Below, piece by piece: positions 58,886 through 64,000 of a DNA stretch of 64,000 nucleotides. The stretch comes from Pipra filicauda (Eukaryota; Chordata; Aves; Passeriformes; Pipridae): NCBI RefSeq assembly GCF_003945595.2, contig NW_024104107.1, forward strand, positions 1,116,001-1,180,000. Direction: 5' to 3'. The stretch's first letter is position 1; each line of letters starts with the position of its first letter. The notes under the pieces were generated by a model. That model saw nothing but the letters and a program-made list of their open reading frames with translations, was not told where the DNA came from and did no database searches. A program made the translations under genes and the position numbers.

Positions 58886-59984
58886 ACTCTGCTGGCAGGT
58901 TGGGGTATTTTGGAGGGCTCTGTGTGGTCTCTGGCTCAAAACTGGCTCTTCGGCTAGCTCCACATCCAAATTCCTCCTCATCCCTCAGTATGATGGCTTG
59001 AGGTTTGAAGGGGTCTGATCTCTGGGGTGAGACACAACTGTGGAGGTCAGGCCATCTGGTTTCACATCCCACCACCAGTGGGACACTGTGCCAGAAAGGC
59101 AGACGAGAAACTTCATCTGTGACCTGAAGAAAATCACCACATGTCATGGTTTGATAAAAATACACAGCACCAGACATGTGAGGACTTTGCTTTTGTTTAG
59201 AAATATGTATGGAAATAGAAATAAATTATTGAGATGTGGCTTAGTTCCAATTTGTCCCTGTTTCAGTCCAGATCCTGGTGTTTCAAGAAAAGGGAATGCT
59301 CTGGATCTGGTATAACTGGACTAGGGAAGGGGATAATGACAATTTATGCTACATGCATGAATTAATTAACTCACCTCCACTATGAGGGAAGTAACACAAC
59401 AACTGTTGTGATGAAGAGGGAAAAGAGGGAGTGGGAATTTTCATGCCCCAACAAAGTGTGTGCTGCAGGTGTGGTGAGCTCCCAGGGATGAATTTAGACC
59501 TAAGGTGGATCCTATCTTTTGTGGGAGGAAGCCTGGCTGGGTGGATTGTCATACAGGATTCATCTCCCCTCTGCTTTGTGTTGTCCTCCATCAGTGGGGG
59601 ACTTAGGACACCCCGGCCAGATGATGTTCATCCCTCTGCACCCTGCTGAGCTCCTGAGTGTGGGATCACCTCCTTCATCCCTTCTTTGAGCCTGGGAACA
59701 CACTGCAACTGAGAGCAGACAGGCTGTGGAGGAGAAGTGAGGAATGGGAAGGTGGAAATCCAGTGCAGCCTATGGAGAAACTGGTCTTGAATGTCTCTGG
59801 GGTCCACCATGGTGTGAGATGAGGAAAGGTGCAGTGGGCAGTGAGGGCTGGGCCAAGCTCCATCTGCCCTGATTGCAATTACTCCGTGGTTGGAATGGCA
59901 TGAAATTTTTTCCAGGGAATAGGGAGCACGGGCACAGGGTCACCGAGAGCAATGGCAGGGCCATCTATTCCAATTCCTTTCTTT
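58886..59984. other. Unique intronic stretch
   Basis: No repeat or exon recognised. Confidence 0.45.
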
Positions 59985-60260
59985 TGCATCCACGTTTTCC
60001 CAGGCGGGAGTGCAGCGGATACAGCCGGGGGAAGGCAAGGGCAAGTTCAGCAGCCAGATGTAATTGCATTTTCCTCCACAATTGCCTCCAGGGCTGAACC
60101 AAGGCCCTCCTGCGCCTGCCTCTCTCCTCACAATGCATCATAGAGAATTGGTGGAAAATCCAGTTAAAAGGCCACTCTCTGGTCTCAGCTGCTGAGGCAC
60201 AAATTGCGGATGAATTTCCCCTCTCCCGAACACGCCTGACGGGTTTTGTCATCCAGCCCC
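59985..60260. promoter_or_regulatory. Candidate conserved non-coding block
   Basis: GATGTAATTGCATTTTCC, CACAATTGCCTCC, ACAATGCATCATAG and CAAATTGCGGATG, with a CpG-bearing flank. Unique sequence. Confidence 0.25.
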
Positions 60261-60957
60261 AGATGGCTGGGTTGGATTTCTCCTCTCTCCTTGGTCCTTG
60301 GTCTCTCATCACAGCCCCTGTAGCTGCGTGTGAGCTCTTTCTGAGCGAGGCTTCACTTCAGGCTCTGTGTTTTACAGCAGTGCCATTACACAAAGATTTC
60401 TCTTCCTACACGTGTAAAAGGGAGCCCGAGATTGATGGAGTGTTGGAGTGGATAATCACAAATCCAGCTGCCCCGAGGTAGCTGAGAACAGAGATGGTGC
60501 AGGGCAGGGGGAAAAGGGTAGTGGGGCCTGAGGGAGCTTTGTAGGGTACATTTATCACACTGTTGGGAGAGAGATGTAATTTATATGGATGGAGCATAAA
60601 TCCTGTTCGAGCTGCACGAGGCTCCATATGGGCAGCTGAGCACCTGGGTCTGCTGGGATGCTGGAAACTGGAGCTGCCGTGGTCATCCTGCTGTTCTCTG
60701 GCTGTTCCCCTGGCCTTTTCCTGCATTTCCTCTTCCCTTTCAGCTCTTGGTAACTCCCTTCCTCTGCCCAGGCTTGTGCAGCAGGGCTGGCTCTGTGGAG
60801 GAGGGTCTGGGTGAGCAGGAAGGGCACTTCCCTGTACTTTGCTCACTGTGAGACACGTTTGCCAGAGTTACTGAATCCATGGGAAAACCTCTGCTTTCTC
60901 CTCATCAAGCCCTTCTCCTGGAGCAGGGTCTGCTCCAGGGATTGCTCACAAAAGGTT
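60261..60957. other. Unique intronic stretch
   Basis: Nothing recognised. Confidence 0.45.
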
Positions 60958-61346
60958 TCATGGAATGGTTCAGGTTGGAAGGGACCTTAAAGATCATCGC
61001 GTTCCAACCCCCTCTGCCATGGGCAGGGACACCTTTCACTAGACCAGGTTGTTCCAAGCCCCATCCAACATGGCCTTGGACACTTCCAGGGATCCAGGGG
61101 CAGCCACAGCTTCTCTGGGCAACCTGTACCAGTGTCTCACCACCCTCACAGCCAAGAATTTCTTCCTAACATCTAATTTAAATCCACTCTCCTTCAGCTT
61201 TAGGCCATTCCCCCTTGTCCTGTCCCTCCAGGCCCTTGTCCCAAGTCCCTCTCCAGCTCTCTTGGAGCCCTTTTAGGCACTGGAAGGGGCTCTAAGGTCT
61301 CTCTAGAGCCTTCTCTTCTCCAGGCTGAACACCTCCAGCCTGTTTT
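60958..61346 (-). mobile_element. CR1 LINE fragment, about 390 bp, best preserved minus-strand copy
   Basis: TCATGGAATGGTTCAGGTTG, CCCTCTGCCATGGGCAGGG, GGGATCCAGGGGCAGCC, TTTCTTCCTAACATCTAATT, CCCCCTTGTCCTGTCCCTCC and CAGGCTGAACACCTCCAGCC. Confidence 0.97.
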
Positions 61347-62320
61347 ATGGTTGTCACGTTGCTGCAATGGGCAAAGTTTGAGAACAATTTCTAGAAGAGA
61401 TCTGGGAAATTTTTGCTTATCCCCAGGCCGTGGAGGGCACCTCTTTTCTCCTTGGCTGTCCCAGCAGAAACCAGTGGCAGTGGGTCCACACGTATTCCCT
61501 CCTGCTTCATCAGCACTGGCCTCAGGTCCAGCTGCACTCAGCCTTTTGTGCAGGCAGGATATAACTGCATTTTCTGAGCTCCTGGGGTCCCATGAGCTGA
61601 TGGGTTTGAACCCCCCTGTGCAGGTTTACCCCCTGCCCTACCTCTTGTGTCCCCAGAGGCATTTGTGTGCCACCATCATGCTGGTGTGTTTTGGGCACAA
61701 CAGTTGCTTTCAGGGCCCTTTAGGGTTAGGGAACAGCTGTAGTAAAGCAAGGTACAGCCTGTCCAGGGATGGATTTACTGGGAATAAGGATGTTGTCATA
61801 CTGGTTCTTGCTGGGTTGCTTGTAATTCCATACCCTCCCCAACAATTCTGCAGTGCATCTTTCCCTATATATATATATATATTCATTTTCTTCTTAACAT
61901 CTGATGGGAAGGCTTGTCTTCTTCTTCAATGCTAAAAAAATCTTCTTTTCCTTTTGGCCTTATATTTTGGAACAGAGAATAATAATTGCTGCATTATTTT
62001 GTCCCTGTCGTTGTAGTCACTCTTCCCTGGATTTCAGCCATCCTTTGTGCACCCTGGTTTCCACTTCCAATTCACAACCACAAATTTGTTATTTGGAGAC
62101 ACACAAACACAGAGGGGCCCTAACCACTTGGAATAAGCCTTGGAAATTAAATAATAAATGGAGACACTCCTCCTTTCCTCACACATGCTACGTGTTGCTC
62201 CAGCAAACGTTGAATAAATCACCGAGGTATGAGGTAATAAATCTTTCATGAGATTTGGACCATCTGAACTTCAGTGATTGTGTGGGGAATGTATAAATTT
62301 CACATGTAGATATAGAGCAA
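61347..62320. other. Unique intronic stretch with (TA)n
   Basis: A (TA)n run lies at 61866-61882. The long + frame at 61351-61935 has no domain and no splice context. Confidence 0.45.
61866..61882. repeat. (TA)n microsatellite, about 8 units
   Basis: Uninterrupted TA dinucleotides. Confidence 0.9.
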
Positions 62321-62339
62321 AAAAAAAAAGAAAAAAGAG

Positions 62340-62640
62340 AGAATCTTTAGATTAGTTATTAACTTTGGAAACACTTGATGAGTTTTGATTCATTAAGTGT
62401 TTCAAAGTCTTGTTAATTTAATAAGTACCGATGAGGCTGTAATGTAAGACAACAATCAGTAATTTGGAGGGGGGAAATAATAAAGTAGTCATTACAAAGC
62501 AGAATGTTTAATCAAAGAATGTGGAAACTTACAGTTTCACATTAATTTGAAAAGGTTGGAGATTTAAAATTAATATTAGCTCTGACACAGGGAGGCTTTC
62601 TCTACAAGCAGATAGGGCTTATATAATTACTAAGAACAGA
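62340..62640. promoter_or_regulatory. Candidate conserved non-coding block containing a hairpin
   Basis: AT-rich unique sequence (TTAGATTAGTTATTAAC, TGTTAATTTAATAAG, CACATTAATTTG, AAATTAATATTAGC). It contains the foldback at 62362-62408. Confidence 0.3.
62362..62408. repeat. Imperfect inverted repeat, 19-bp stem, 8-nt loop
   Basis: ACTTTGGAAACACTTGATGA at 62362-62381 pairs with TCATTAAGTGTTTCAAAGT at 62390-62408 around loop GTTTTGAT. There is one bulged G and one G-T pair. A microRNA precursor would need a longer stem, so that reading is weak. Confidence 0.85.
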
Positions 62641-62894
62641 ATTAAAATGCCTGTAAATTTAACGGCTTTACCTCTTTAAGTGGATCCCCAGGCTCTGTAG
62701 GTAGAATAGAAATAGAGCTACACCAGTCATGGTCCTTCAAATCCCTGAGAAAAAACTCACCTGTGGAATTCTGGCAGCAAATCTCACACTTTGGTATTCT
62801 CCTGGTGTCCTGTGCTTGAATGGGGAGATCTCCCAGGAGACTGAGATATACCAAGGAAAACTCAACTAATCTTCTGCTACCATGGAAACATCTC
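62641..62894. other. Unique intronic stretch
   Basis: Nothing recognised. Confidence 0.4.
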
Positions 62895-63064
62895 TTGTTG
62901 CCCAGAGAAACTGGGGCAGCCCTTGGATCCCTGGAAGTGTCCAAGGCCAGGTTGGAGGGGGCTTGGAGCAACCTGGGATAGTGGAAGGTGTCCCTGCCCA
63001 TGGCAGGGGGTTGGAATGAGATGATCTTCAAGATCCAATCCAAATCATTCCATGATGATTTCAT
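62895..63064 (+). mobile_element. CR1 LINE fragment, 3' end
   Basis: TTGTTGCCCAGAGAAACTGG, TTGGATCCCTGGAAGTGTCC, GTTGGAGGGGGCTTGGAGC and CAAATCATTCCATGATGATT. Confidence 0.95.
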
Positions 63065-64000
63065 GGTGATGGCTTTCATCTGACTTGTTACCTGAGAGAC
63101 ACAGTTATTTTTATGTTGTGGTCCATCTCAGACAGAGGTGTCTATACCAGGATTCCATTAATCCTTCCCTGGAATTTTCCATGTCTCTGTGCTATCCAAG
63201 GAGGGAGCATGGGCAGCTCGCTTACATGCAGCCACTGGCATTTCACACCTTGAATTTTATCCACAAGTCCATGTTTGTGTCTGTCTGTGCCTGTGAGTGT
63301 GAGTTTGTAGGATGGAGAAGAGAAGTCCAGGTGGACATTGCAGCTGAGTGTCCAGCTCCAAGACAAAAAAATCCCAAGTCATTACATAAGCATTTCTGGA
63401 GCAAGGGCAGTTGGATGCATTCTTAGAACTTCACATCTTTCAGGGCATGCCCCATAATTCTAAGCCCTTTTATTTTCACATTTCTCCTCATCCTGACGGG
63501 GTCCAGTCTCCCCATGACTCTTCATTTGGTGTGGTGACGTGGAGGACAGGGTGACACTCTGCAGCCAAGCAGAGTGGGAATGATGGTCTGACAAGCAGCA
63601 GGAACAGATAAATGTGATTTAATTTGTCCTCTGTCTGGACTCAACTTAGGTAACCAGGACAAATCTGTCCAGACACAGTTTGTCACTCTGCAAGTGTCTG
63701 TCCAGGCTTTCTCCTGCTCAAGGACAGCGAGAGCAGAGAGCATTTTCCTCACACAGTGGAGCTGCTGGGAAAGCCAGTTGGGATTCAGCTTGGAGAGCAC
63801 CATTAGCAGCCTGGAAAGGTGGACTAATGAGATGGATTTCAGGCCTGTGTGGGCTCTGCTTTGCTTTGCTGCTGCTGCTGCAGTCCCGTGGGACTCGTGA
63901 ATATGGAAAAGAGCTGACTTTGGGAAATCTAGAGCAGAAACCCTGTCCAGTCTGCAATACTCTCTCACTCTGCTTGCAGCATGCAAATCATCAAGTCTTT
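63065..64000. other. Unique intronic stretch to window end
   Basis: A short CTG run (GCTGCTGCTGCTGC) lies near 63868. No exon recognised. Confidence 0.45.

Larger units (their letters stand above)
31740..64000 (+). other. Intron downstream of the plexin exon (3' end outside window)
   Basis: It begins with a strong donor, GTAAGA, at 31740. The next plexin exon should encode the VPVESC...CGWC PSI region; I looked for it by eye and did not find it, so the intron probably runs past the window. The exon's reading frame happens to stay open for 118 codons into the intron, to 32093. Confidence 0.6.

Noticed and set aside
61351..61935. 194-codon + frame with a hydrophobic end
   Set aside because: The hydrophobic part comes from the (TA)n and T-rich sequence. 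No homology recognised.
62362..62408. microRNA precursor
   Set aside because: The stem is about 19 bp with no clear lower stem, shorter than usual for a Drosha substrate. Kept as a hairpin only.
63862..63885. CTG repeat expansion
   Set aside because: Only about four CTG units, within normal background.
1..64000. CRISPR array, prokaryotic operons or a phage-like system
   Set aside because: No regularly spaced repeats and no dense co-oriented genes. The repeated units are dispersed CR1 LINEs of a bird genome.

Overview
This window reads as nuclear DNA from a bird. The main evidence is about thirty pieces of chicken-repeat-1 (CR1) LINEs of several subfamilies. They carry the avian CR1 3' end (a CCTTCCAACCCAAACCATTCTATGATTCT-like tail, or its reverse complement). 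There is no bacterial or viral gene organisation: almost every long open frame is random, lies in a CR1 copy, or lacks an ATG start.

One stretch is convincingly coding. It is a 132-nt, phase-0/phase-0 exon at 31608-31739 on the + strand, with a good acceptor, a good donor and 44 codons. These encode the C-terminal end of a plexin-A sema domain, just before the first PSI domain. The peptide best fits plexin-A4 (PLXNA4) as I recall the family. The early introns of plexin-A genes are very long, so the rest of the window is best read as two introns: 1-31607 upstream and 31740-64000 downstream. I found neither the neighbouring sema exon nor the following PSI exon.

Layout: 1-5.6 kb has no CR1 and holds a short chain of minus-strand open frames of unknown meaning. 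5.6-25.2 kb is rich in CR1. 25.2-31.3 kb has little CR1 and several AT-rich, homeobox-site-like blocks. At 31.34-31.74 kb a CR1 ends 59 nt before the plexin exon. 31.7-64 kb alternates CR1 copies, simple repeats and CR1-free blocks that look like candidate conserved non-coding elements (especially about 37.4-37.8, 41.5-41.8, 43.2-43.6, 49.5-49.8, 58.7-58.9, 60.0-60.25 and 62.3-62.6 kb). Three clear foldback sequences stand out, at 10036-10064, 36757-36802 and 62362-62408.

I see no evidence for an undescribed multi-gene system. The observations most worth following are the crowded acceptor of the plexin exon with its possible in-frame alternative acceptor, the three foldbacks, and the candidate regulatory blocks. 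Conservation could not be tested here.
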